A DNA stretch of 11,008 nt from Actinomycetota bacterium (GCA_030839005.1 JAUZEM010000021.1:1-11008), one strand, 5' to 3'. Positions 1 to 6,507 are shown, counted from the stretch's first letter. Program-made: numbers and translations. Notes: generated from the sequence alone by a model not told the origin.

Positions 1-1
1 C

Positions 2-1033
2 GACTACAACCGCGCCGGCGTGCCCTTGCTGGAGATCGTGTCCGAGCCCGACATCCGTTCGCCCGAGCAGGCGAAGCGCTACGTCGAGGAGCTGCGAGCG
101 ACGCTGCTGGCGGTGGGTGTGTCCGACGTGAAGATGGAAGAAGGCTCGCTGCGCATCGACGCGAACGTGTCGGTGCGGGTGCCGGGTGCGACCGAGTTCG
201 GGACGCGCGCCGAGATCAAGAACCTGAACTCGCTGCGTTCGCTGTTGCGCGCGATCGACTACGAGGCCGAACGGCAGTGGGCGTTGACGCAGGCGGGCGA
301 GAAGGTCGTGCAGGAGACGCGGCACTGGGACGAGGCGGACGGCCGGACGATCTCTGGTCGCTCCAAGGAAGAGGCGCACGACTACCGGTATTTCCCGGAG
401 CCCGATCTCGTGCCGGTCGAGCCGACGCGGGAGATGCGCGATCGGGTGCGCACGTCCATGCCCGAGCTGCCGGCGGCGCGGCGGGCGCGCTATGCGGAGC
501 AGTGGGGGATCGGGGCGGAGGACGCGCGGATCCTGGTCGAGGTGCCAGGTCTCGCCGACTATGCGGAGCGCGCGGTCGCCGCGTTGCGCGACGGCGATGG
601 TGGGTCGGCGAAGGACGTCGTCAACTGGGTGCGCCAGGAAGTGTTGGCGTACCTCAACGAGAGCGGACTTTCACCGGCAGTGCTGGCGCCCGAGATGCTC
701 GCCGAGCTCGTCGGGTTGGTCGCTTCGGGAACGATCTCGCGCCAGCAGGCCAGGGACGTGCTCGACGAATCGTTGCGCGAGGAGAAGTGGCCGCGCACCA
801 TTGTCGAAACGCGCGACATCGCCCAGGTCAGCGACGAAGCGGCGATCGCCGACGTCGTCGACCGGGTGCTGGTTGCGAATCCGGGCGTCGCCGAGGAGTA
901 CCGCGCTGGCGACGAAGGTGCCAGGAAGAAGAAGTGGGGATTCCTGATGGGTCAGGTCATGCGCGAGCTGAAGGGCCAGGGCAACGCGCAGGTGATCAAC
1001 CGGATTCTCGAACGGCGCCTCGCGGACGATTAG
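2..1033 (+). CDS. gatB: Asp-tRNA(Asn)/Glu-tRNA(Gln) amidotransferase subunit B, 5' end outside window
   Basis: This is the C-terminal 343 codons of GatB. The full protein is usually about 480-500 residues, so roughly the first third lies upstream. GatB is the kinase/transamidase subunit of the GatCAB complex in the cytoplasm. It activates mischarged Glu-tRNA(Gln) or Asp-tRNA(Asn) and receives ammonia from GatA. The fragment opens inside the family signature, DYNRAGVPLLEIVSEPD, so the frame starts at base 2. The GTG at base 20 is an internal Val codon of that signature, not a start. Further family landmarks are EIKNLNS at fragment residues 71-77 and HDYRYFPEPDLVPV from about residue 126. From about residue 195 to the end it reads as the helical GatB/YqeY tRNA-binding domain. 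The stop is TAG. The 85-base gap to the next, convergent gene shows no clear terminator. Family assignment is very secure. Confidence 0.97.
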   Translation, partial: DYNRAGVPLLEIVSEPDIRSPEQAKRYVEELRATLLAVGVSDVKMEEGSLRIDANVSVRVPGATEFGTRAEIKNLNSLRSLLRAIDYEAERQWALTQAGEKVVQETRHWDEADGRTISGRSKEEAHDYRYFPEPDLVPVEPTREMRDRVRTSMPELPAARRARYAEQWGIGAEDARILVEVPGLADYAERAVAALRDGDGGSAKDVVNWVRQEVLAYLNESGLSPAVLAPEMLAELVGLVASGTISRQQARDVLDESLREEKWPRTIVETRDIAQVSDEAAIADVVDRVLVANPGVAEEYRAGDEGARKKKWGFLMGQVMRELKGQGNAQVINRILERRLADD

Positions 1034-1118
1034 CGCGCGAGCGGTTCATACGATCTATGCGAAGGTTCATGGGTCGATCAATGCCCTCTGCGGACCCTTG
1101 AGTGGGGCTTTACCCGGA
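1034..1118. other. Intergenic gap between convergent gatB and the zinc-ribbon gene
   Basis: This is an 85-base gap between two 3' ends. It holds a 7-base direct repeat (GGTTCAT at 1043 and 1064) and a 5-bp inverted repeat (GGGTC at 1070-1075, GACCC at 1093-1097). The inverted repeat has a long loop and no T tract. Neither is good evidence of a terminator. No small gene or RNA was seen. Confidence 0.5.
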
Positions 1119-1781
1119 TCAGTTGCGGCGGTATTCGTCGGGTGGGCCGTCGCCGGTCGAGGGGGATCGCGGGCCGGTCGGTGTCGAGACGACGATCCCG
1201 CGTAGGTGCGCCGCGCTGATGCCCAGCGCCGCGCTGAGCGTCTCGAGCACATGCATCTCCGACGACGAGAGTGGACCGTCGGCGAGACCGACGCGCGCGA
1301 CCTGTTCGATGAATGTCTCTTTTCCCTGTGGGTTCAGGCCCTGGGCCAACGGCGTGAGATATTCGCCGAGCTGCGACGCGTCGACCGCCGCGAGATCGTT
1401 GAAAAGCCAAGTCTCGTCGTAGTTCTCGTCGCCGGTCGTGCGGGCGGCGTCGACCGCGGCGAGTCGCGCCGCATCGTTCGTTTCGTCTCCGGCTTCCAGC
1501 ATCGACATCGAGGCGACTCGCATTGCACCGCGCAGGCTCTCGCTGAACGACGCCGAAGTGGGCGTATTCAAGACCTCGGACTGGAACCGCGCCCCGCAGG
1601 TCGAGCACTTCACCTGCTCGCCGAGCGCCTTTCCGGCCGGGAACAGCGGGATGAAGAACAGCGTGAACCAGCGGCGGATCTGTTGCAGAACGTACGAGCG
1701 GTCGGCGCCACAGCGCGAACAGAAGAACTCGCCGGTCGAGACTGTCTTCGCGCGGGCTTTGAAGCCCCAGATGAGAATCAT
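1119..1781 (-). CDS. Zinc-ribbon protein with TerB-like C-terminal domain
   Basis: This predicted protein has 220 residues and no assigned biochemical role. Residues 1-65 form a zinc ribbon with two CxxC knuckles (Cys21/Cys24 and Cys59/Cys62). They are separated by the hydrophobic motif RWFTLFFIPLFP at residues 37-48, typical of the zinc-ribbon family that precedes TerB-like or membrane modules. Residues of about 90-200 look helical and resemble the TerB/DjlA-type domain, with ADGPLSSSEMHVLETLSAALGIS near the end of that segment. The last 20 residues are polar and probably disordered. The open frame continues upstream to 2159, but that part is antisense to the nucleotidyltransferase and is Ser/Thr/Ala-rich. 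The ATG at 1781 begins the recognisable domain, and a -10-like TACGGT lies 7 bases before it. TerB-like domains occur in stress and membrane-associated systems; a role here is unknown. There is no signal peptide. Confidence 0.82.
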   Translation of the reverse strand: MILIWGFKARAKTVSTGEFFCSRCGADRSYVLQQIRRWFTLFFIPLFPAGKALGEQVKCSTCGARFQSEVLNTPTSASFSESLRGAMRVASMSMLEAGDETNDAARLAAVDAARTTGDENYDETWLFNDLAAVDASQLGEYLTPLAQGLNPQGKETFIEQVARVGLADGPLSSSEMHVLETLSAALGISAAHLRGIVVSTPTGPRSPSTGDGPPDEYRRN

Positions 1782-1788
1782 GGGGCCG

Positions 1789-1794
1789 ACCGTA
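1789..1794 (-). promoter_or_regulatory. Candidate -10 box of the zinc-ribbon gene (leaderless start)
   Basis: Read on the minus strand the hexamer is TACGGT, which matches TAnnnT. Seven bases separate it from the ATG at 1781, so transcription would begin at or next to the start codon. No clear Shine-Dalgarno sequence lies between them. A good -35 box was not found. Inferred from the sequence only. Confidence 0.45.
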
Positions 1795-1798
1795 CTAC
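1793..1798 (+). promoter_or_regulatory. Candidate -10 box toward the AadA-like gene
   Basis: TACTAC has the TA of a -10 box but C in place of the final T, so it is weak. It overlaps the opposite-strand TACGGT by the shared bases TA (1793-1794). It lies 8 bases before an in-frame GTG at 1807 and 41 bases before the preferred GTG at 1840. Confidence 0.3.
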
Positions 1799-1839
1799 TC
1801 GACCTGGTGAGCTCGGGCGGCAAGAGCGAGACTGTCGAC

Positions 1840-2571
1840 GTGACCGATGACGCGCCGGCGGTCCGCGAGTTCACGCGTGAGCTCGCCGATGCGCTCGTGC
1901 AGGTCGCGGTGGGCGCCATCGTCGGCGTGTACCTGCATGGTTCGGCGGTGTTGGGCGACTGGACCGCGCCGGCCAGTGACGTCGACGTGCTCGTCGTCGT
2001 CGAAGATGGCGTGTCGTCGATCGTTGCCGAGCGGCTAGCCAAGGCGTTGCGCCCCGATCGTGAATGTCCGGGTGCCGGGCTCGAACTCTCGGTGGTGGAG
2101 GCGGGTGCCGCATCCGCGCCGACCGCGCCGTGGCCGTTCGTACTCCACGCAGCAACCACTCACAAGGATCGAAGGATCGTGTGGGGAACATCGGGACCTG
2201 GCGACGCCGACCTGATCCTGCACTACGCCGTCGCGCGCGATCACGGTTGGACGGCGTACGGCCCGGAGCCCCACTTGGTCGTCGGCGCAATCCCGCAAGG
2301 CGTCGTCGCGAGCCAGCTTGCCCGGGAACTTCGTTGGGCCGTCGAGCATGCCGGCGCGTCGTACGCGATCCTGAACGCGTGTCGCGCCTTGCGTTATCGC
2401 GAGGAGCGGACGCTGTGCTCCAAGACGGATGGCGGCAACTGGGCGCGTGCTCGTGGCTTCCAACCCGCGCTCGTGCAAGCTGCGCTCGACGATCGCCGCC
2501 TCGGCGTGTCGTCACCGATCACCGAGGCCGTCGCCGAGTGGGTACTCGCCGTCGCCGCAGAACTCTCTTGA
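1840..2571 (+). CDS. AadA-like aminoglycoside/spectinomycin nucleotidyltransferase family protein
   Basis: The predicted 243-residue protein has the two-domain plan of ANT(3'')(9)-type adenylyltransferases, which transfer AMP from ATP to a drug hydroxyl. The N-terminal nucleotidyltransferase fold has GSAVLGDW at residues 34-41 and the metal-binding pair Asp47/Asp49 in SDVDVLVVV. Glu82 in LELSVV aligns by eye with the catalytic base Glu87 of AadA. The C-terminal helical domain has the family pattern ILNACRALRYREE followed by SKTDGGNWA. The GTG at 1840 is chosen because it puts the two Asp at the same numbers as in AadA. GTG 1807 or ATG 1780 would add poorly conserved residues. A weak GAGCGAG lies upstream. 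The gene is tail to tail with the next gene, 9 bases apart. GC content and codon use match the neighbours, so this looks like a resident gene. Substrate is unproven. Confidence 0.82.
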   Translation: MTDDAPAVREFTRELADALVQVAVGAIVGVYLHGSAVLGDWTAPASDVDVLVVVEDGVSSIVAERLAKALRPDRECPGAGLELSVVEAGAASAPTAPWPFVLHAATTHKDRRIVWGTSGPGDADLILHYAVARDHGWTAYGPEPHLVVGAIPQGVVASQLARELRWAVEHAGASYAILNACRALRYREERTLCSKTDGGNWARARGFQPALVQAALDDRRLGVSSPITEAVAEWVLAVAAELS

Positions 2572-2580
2572 CCGGGTTTG

Positions 2581-3600
2581 CTATTTCCGCGTGTCAGGGA
2601 AGCCTTCGAGCACCCGCGCGACGCGCTCGCGTCCAAGCTTGTCGGGCGTGTCGAACGAGACGCGTTGGACGATGTCTCCGTAACGTTCGTGAAGTCGCGG
2701 CCCGATCTCTTCCGGGGTCCCCGACACGCTGAAGGTATCGACGATCTCGTCGGTGATCATCGACGCCATCGTCGCCCAATCGCCGGTCTTCGACAGTCGG
2801 TTGAGGTCTGATTGCAGCTCGCCCCAACCGTGCGTGTCGAGCACCACCTTGTATGCAGGCGTCGAGCCGTAGAACGCGAGCCGCGCGCGCATCGCGTCAC
2901 GACCGCGCGCGAGCTCCTCGTCCGACTCCGCGACGATCACCATCGCCGGGAAGGCGATCTCGAGCTGCGAACGGCTCCGGCCACTCTTGCCCAGTCCTCG
3001 TTCCAACGCCGGCACCGTGGTCTCGCGCATGAACTTCTCGGTCGAGAACGGGTGGATCATGAAACCGTCGGCGACCTCGCCGGCGACCTCGGTCATGCGG
3101 GGCCCGACGCCTCCGAGAAAGATGCGCGGCACACCGAAGGGGTTCGGGCCCGGGTCGAAGAACGGCGTCATGAGCGTGTGTGTGTAGAAGTCGCCGTGGA
3201 AGTCGAGCTTGGTGCCTTCGTGCCAGCGCGCCCAGATCGAGCGTACGGCGAGCACCAGCTCGCGCATCCGCTCGACGGGTTTCGACCACTCCATGGAGAA
3301 CCGCTTCTCGATGTGGGGCTTGATCTGCGTGCCGAGCCCGAGGTTGAAGCGGCCTCGAGACGCGAGCTGCAGGTCGTACGCGGATTGGGCAAGTGTCATC
3401 GGATTGCGAGCGAACGCGATCACCACCGCGGTGGTCAGCTGCACGCGTTCGGTGTGCTCGGCCGCGAGCAGGAGCGGGAAGAAGCCGTCGTGCGCGCCTT
3501 CGAAGGAGTAGATGCCGGCGTACCCGGCCGCTTCGATGCCACGAGCCGCGTCGGGTACCGCGTGCAGGTCGGTGGTCGTCAATGCTGCGTCGACGAGCAT
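2581..3600 (-). CDS. Luciferase-like (LLM) probable F420-dependent oxidoreductase
   Basis: This 339-residue protein belongs to the bacterial luciferase-like TIM-barrel family and resembles the actinobacterial F420-dependent group named after MSMEG_2256 (TIGR03617). Members use reduced F420, or sometimes FMN, for hydride transfer to unknown substrates in the cytoplasm. Recognisable segments are FEGAHDGFFPLLLAAEHTER near residues 33-52, then AFARNPMTLAQSAYDLQLAS, GRFNLGLGTQ near residues 83-92, and PRIFLGGVGPRMTEVAGEVADG in mid-protein. A late TFSVSGTPEEIGPRL segment is typical of LLM enzymes. The length is normal. The ATG at 3600 begins the conserved N-terminus. Upstream, TAGGGA six bases before the ATG could act as a -10 box or weak ribosome site. 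It is head to head with the methyltransferase (22-base gap). Substrate and pathway cannot be read from the sequence. Confidence 0.88.
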   Translation of the reverse strand: MLVDAALTTTDLHAVPDAARGIEAAGYAGIYSFEGAHDGFFPLLLAAEHTERVQLTTAVVIAFARNPMTLAQSAYDLQLASRGRFNLGLGTQIKPHIEKRFSMEWSKPVERMRELVLAVRSIWARWHEGTKLDFHGDFYTHTLMTPFFDPGPNPFGVPRIFLGGVGPRMTEVAGEVADGFMIHPFSTEKFMRETTVPALERGLGKSGRSRSQLEIAFPAMVIVAESDEELARGRDAMRARLAFYGSTPAYKVVLDTHGWGELQSDLNRLSKTGDWATMASMITDEIVDTFSVSGTPEEIGPRLHERYGDIVQRVSFDTPDKLGRERVARVLEGFPDTRK

Positions 3601-3606
3601 GTGCGA

Positions 3607-3616
3607 TCCCTACCAT
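3607..3616. promoter_or_regulatory. Candidate bidirectional promoter core: two antiparallel -10-like boxes
   Basis: The ten bases TCCCTACCAT hold TACCAT on the plus strand (3611-3616) and TAGGGA on the minus strand (3607-3612), sharing the central TA. Each hexamer is exactly 6 bases from its start codon (ATG 3623 on plus, ATG 3600 on minus). This places both predicted transcription starts at the start codons. TACCAT fits TAnnnT; TAGGGA lacks the final T. Any -35 elements would have to lie inside the opposite gene, and none was convincing. Confidence 0.42.
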
Positions 3617-3622
3617 TGGGCG

Positions 3623-4351
3623 ATGGAGCACTTCGGCCCGGAAACCTACGGCGAGCGGGTCGCCGACGTCTACGACGAGTGGTACAAGCCGGTCGACAGC
3701 GCGGCCGAGGTGGCGCTGTTGACCGAGCTCGCACACGGCGGGCGAGCGCTCGAGCTCGGCATCGGCACCGGGCGGGTCGCGCTTGCGCTCGCGGCCAGAG
3801 GAGTCGAAGTGCACGGGATCGACGCCTCGCCGGCAATGGTCGAGCGGATGCGCGCGAAACCGGGTGGCGACGCGATCCCCGTCACGATCGGCGACATGGC
3901 CGACGTGCCGGTCGCCGGCGAGTTTTCGCTCGTGTTCGTCGTGTTCAACACGTTCTTCCAGCTCTATTCACAGGAGGCGCAGCTGCGTTGCTTCGGCAAT
4001 GTCGCCGCGCACCTGCAGCCGGGCGGGCGCTTCGTGATCCACGCGTTCGTGCCCGACACTTCGCGCGTCGAAGCAGGCCAGCACCTCGCGGTGAAGGAGG
4101 CGTCGCTCGATCGCGTGCGCCTCGACGCGAGCATGTTCGACGGGAACCAGCAACGGCTCGATACCACGCAGGTACGGATCACCGAAGACGGCATCCGCCT
4201 CGTACACGCGAAGCTTCGGTTCGCCTGGCCGCCCGAGCTCGACCTCATGGCCCGGCTCGCGGCCCTCACTCTCGAACATCGCTGGGCGACGTTCGATAAG
4301 CAGCCGTTCAACGGCGAGAGCGCCTTCCACGTCTCCGTCTATCGCGCATGA
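3623..4351 (+). CDS. Class I SAM-dependent methyltransferase
   Basis: The predicted 242-residue protein has a Rossmann-type methyltransferase core. It opens with FGPETYGERVADVYDEWY, common in actinobacterial members. Motif I is ALELGIGTGRVALALA at residues 42-57, and Asp67 in VHGIDASPAMV is the acidic residue expected to bind the SAM ribose. IGDMADVPV follows as the next core motif, and LQPGGRFVIHAFVPD is the post-core strand segment. The C-terminal third (RLDTTQVRITEDGIRLVHAKLRFAWPPE split over two strands) fits the antiparallel sheet of small-molecule methyltransferases. The ATG at 3623 is preferred because TACCAT lies 6 bases before it. The ATG at 3599 is in frame, would add 8 residues, and overlaps the opposite gene's start. 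The 3' end overlaps the convergent FAD gene by 44 bases. The substrate cannot be inferred. Confidence 0.87.
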   Translation: MEHFGPETYGERVADVYDEWYKPVDSAAEVALLTELAHGGRALELGIGTGRVALALAARGVEVHGIDASPAMVERMRAKPGGDAIPVTIGDMADVPVAGEFSLVFVVFNTFFQLYSQEAQLRCFGNVAAHLQPGGRFVIHAFVPDTSRVEAGQHLAVKEASLDRVRLDASMFDGNQQRLDTTQVRITEDGIRLVHAKLRFAWPPELDLMARLAALTLEHRWATFDKQPFNGESAFHVSVYRA

Positions 4352-5924
4352 TCTGGCGGGTCGCGTGGAGGCCCGGGATGCCGGTGACGCCGCCTCCTCC
4401 GTGCGTGGCGCTGCTCGCCTGATACAGCCCGGCGATGGGTGTGCGGAAATCGGCGTAGCCGGGCGCGGGACGCATGTGGAACATCTGGTCGGGTGACAGC
4501 TCGCCGTGGAAGATGTTCCCGCCGACGAGGCCGTACTCGTGCTCCATCTCGAACGGTCCAATGACCTGCCGGTGGAGGATCGAATCGGTGAAGCCGGGCG
4601 CGACCGCGTCGACGCGTGCGATGACCCGATCGGCGTACGCGTCGAGAGCTGCGGTGTCCGGCGTGGTCGCGTAGGTGTGCGGGACCCACTGTGTGAACAT
4701 CGACACGACGTGCTTGCCCTCGGGTGCGAGCGTCGGGTCGAACACGCTGGGGATGCAGATGTCGGCGAAGGGCAGGGTCGCGGCACGGCCCGCGACCGCG
4801 TCCTGGAACGCGCCCTCGATGTCGTCGAGCGACTCGGCGAGCACGATCGTGCCGCCGTGCACCTCGGGGTCGTAGCCGGGCTTCGCGGTGAAGTCGGGCA
4901 GTCGATCGACCGCGACGTTCACCTTCACGGTGCCGCTGCGTGAGCGCCAACTCTCGATGCGCTCGACGAAGTCGGTCGGCAGCAGGGCCGGGTCGATGTG
5001 CTCGAGGAAGGTGATCTTCGGATGGGTTGCGGCCACGACGACGTCCGCGTGAATCTCCTCGCCCGATTCGAGCGTCACTCCTCCTACCCGCCCGTCGCGA
5101 GCCTCGATGCGCGCGACGGGCGCGTCGGTGCGCACGGTCGCGCCATTGGCGATCGCGGCGTCGCGCAAGGCCCGGCTCACCGCACCCATGCCGCCCTCCG
5201 GGAAGCCCCACGAGCCGAGCTGGCCTTCGCCGACGTCGCCGATCTTGTGATGGGCCATCACGTAGGCGGTCCCCGCCGACCGGGGTCCGGCCCACGTGCC
5301 GATCACGCCACTCACCGCGAGCACGCCCTGCATCTGCGGTGACGTGAAGTACTCGTCGAGCAGGTCGGCGATGCTCATCGTGAACAGGCGCGTGACGTCG
5401 GCCGTGCCGTCGATGCCGAGCCGGCGCAATCGCCACGCGAGCCGCAACTGGTCGACGAGGTCACTCGGTCGGCGCGACCCGACGCGCGGCGGGATCGTTG
5501 TCAGCAACGGACCGAGCACGTCGGCGAGGCGGCCGAGCCAAGAATCCCAACGTTCGTACGCGTCCGCATCCGCCTTCGAGAACTGTGAAATTTGTTCGCG
5601 GCGGCGTCCCGGATCGTCGGGGAGCTGCAGCGCGCCACCGTCGCGATACGGCGCGAAATAACCCTGCTGCGGATACACCTTGTAGCCGTGGCGCGCGAGC
5701 TCCAGCTCTTGGACGATCGTCGGAGGCATGAGGCTGACGACGTACGAGAGCGCGGTCACGTTGAACTCCGGCCCCCACGGCTGTTCCGTCGTCGCCGCCC
5801 CGCCGACCTGCGATCGTCTTTCGAGCACCGTGACGCGCGCCCCGCGCCGCGCGAGGAGGCCGGCCGCGACCAGCCCGTTGTGTCCACCTCCCACGACGAC
5901 GACATCGAACCCGTCGGAGCTCAT
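4308..5924 (-). CDS. FAD-dependent oxidoreductase, phytoene-desaturase/PYROXD2-like
   Basis: This 538-residue flavoprotein begins with a dinucleotide-binding motif, VVVVGGGHNGLVAAGLLARRG at residues 8-28 (GxGxxG variant), followed by VTVLERRSQVGGAATTE. The C-terminal FAD signature is GLYQASSATHGGGG with VTGIPGLHATRQIM. Family members include carotenoid desaturases and the PYROXD2-type proteins; this one looks closer to the latter, so a carotenoid role is not implied. There are no carotenoid genes nearby. The ATG overlaps the TGA of the upstream HD gene (ATGA), pointing to translational coupling in one mRNA. The last 13 residues, MRDRRRRGRRSRR, are read antisense to the methyltransferase 3' end. 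They lie beyond the conserved fold and probably arose by read-through to a new stop. Substrate unknown. Confidence 0.87.
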   Translation of the reverse strand: MSSDGFDVVVVGGGHNGLVAAGLLARRGARVTVLERRSQVGGAATTEQPWGPEFNVTALSYVVSLMPPTIVQELELARHGYKVYPQQGYFAPYRDGGALQLPDDPGRRREQISQFSKADADAYERWDSWLGRLADVLGPLLTTIPPRVGSRRPSDLVDQLRLAWRLRRLGIDGTADVTRLFTMSIADLLDEYFTSPQMQGVLAVSGVIGTWAGPRSAGTAYVMAHHKIGDVGEGQLGSWGFPEGGMGAVSRALRDAAIANGATVRTDAPVARIEARDGRVGGVTLESGEEIHADVVVAATHPKITFLEHIDPALLPTDFVERIESWRSRSGTVKVNVAVDRLPDFTAKPGYDPEVHGGTIVLAESLDDIEGAFQDAVAGRAATLPFADICIPSVFDPTLAPEGKHVVSMFTQWVPHTYATTPDTAALDAYADRVIARVDAVAPGFTDSILHRQVIGPFEMEHEYGLVGGNIFHGELSPDQMFHMRPAPGYADFRTPIAGLYQASSATHGGGGVTGIPGLHATRQIMRDRRRRGRRSRR

Positions 5925-6448
5925 CGCGCGATCCGCCCGAGCAGTGGGCGCCAGCTGTCGAGGGGGAGGGGCCGCGCGCCCGGGTCTTTCGCGTACTCGT
6001 CGGCGCGTCGGAGTGCGAGGATCGCGGCGAGGTCGGCCTCCGACGCGAGCGCCGCGATGCCGGACGCGTCGAGCCCGTCGCCCTGCAGCTCCAATGTTTC
6101 GATGCTGCGCGGGCTGAGCCGGGCACGGTAGGCGGGATCGGTGGCGACCAGATAGCGCTTGGCGTCGACGTGCGCACCGACGAGCCGCGCGACGCGCGGG
6201 CCCAGAAGCGGCTCGACCAGTTCGGCTCCCCGGTGCGCGTGGTCGTGATGGTCGTGCGGGAAGGCGATGTCGGCGATGTCGTGCACGAGCCCCGCTACGG
6301 CCAGCTCCACATCATCGGGATGGGACGCTCGCAGGTCGGCACCGCACTGGAGCGCGTGCGCGAGACCGTCGACATCGGGTTCGTCGTGCACGCCGGCGCC
6401 CCGCGCGAGGAGCGCCATGAGCTCGTCGACGGATGCGGGCGGAGTCAC
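5921..6448 (-). CDS. HD-domain protein resembling PhnZ/TmpB-type diiron oxygenases
   Basis: The predicted 175-residue protein has an HD fold with all metal-ligand positions filled: His31, His56-Asp57 (GLVHDIAD), a His-rich run HDHHDHAHRG with His72 the likely ligand, His93 and Asp150 (LRRADEYAK). The motif GAHVDAKRYLVATDPAYRARLS places Lys97 four residues after His93. PhnZ has the same spacing for its His104 and substrate-binding Lys108. This points to the mixed-valent diiron oxygenase branch of HD proteins (PhnZ, TmpB, MIOX-related) rather than to phosphohydrolases. PhnZ oxidises 2-amino-1-hydroxyethylphosphonate, but no phosphonate genes or Fe/2-oxoglutarate partner are present here. The start is GTG at 6448; ATG 6418 is an alternative that would remove 10 residues. 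A CACAAT hexamer lies 6 bases before the GTG. The gene is first in a coupled operon with the FAD gene. Function is inferred. Confidence 0.78.
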   Translation of the reverse strand: MTPPASVDELMALLARGAGVHDEPDVDGLAHALQCGADLRASHPDDVELAVAGLVHDIADIAFPHDHHDHAHRGAELVEPLLGPRVARLVGAHVDAKRYLVATDPAYRARLSPRSIETLELQGDGLDASGIAALASEADLAAILALRRADEYAKDPGARPLPLDSWRPLLGRIAR

Positions 6449-6454
6449 CTTCCC

Positions 6455-6460
6455 ATTGTG
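6455..6460 (-). promoter_or_regulatory. Candidate -10 box of the HD/FAD operon
   Basis: On the minus strand the hexamer is CACAAT, matching TATAAT at four of six positions, 6 bases before the GTG at 6448. TTGGCC lies 19 bases further upstream as a possible -35. GGGAAG touches the GTG directly and is too close to be a normal Shine-Dalgarno, which also favours a leaderless start. Weak evidence. Confidence 0.33.
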
Positions 6461-6507
6461 ACGTGCCGATCAGGTCCACGGCCAAGGTTCGGACACAGTG
6501 GCGACGC

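Noticed and set aside
1070..1110. Possible gatB terminator (GGGTC...GACCC)
   Set aside because: The stem is only 5 bp with a long loop and no T tract.
1438..1839. N-terminal extension of the nucleotidyltransferase frame
   Set aside because: It is antisense to the zinc-ribbon gene; homology begins after 1840, where the Asp pair numbering matches AadA.
1782..2159. N-terminal extension (126 codons) of the zinc-ribbon frame
   Set aside because: This part is antisense to the nucleotidyltransferase and Ser/Thr/Ala-rich; the recognisable domain and a -10-like box fix the start at 1781.
3599..3622. ATG 3599 as the methyltransferase start
   Set aside because: It is in frame but overlaps the opposite start codon, and TACCAT six bases before 3623 favours the shorter form. 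It is kept as an alternative.
2812..4299. 495-codon plus-strand frame
   Set aside because: It is antisense to the luciferase-like gene and out of frame with the methyltransferase; composition is Arg/Ala/His-rich with no motif.
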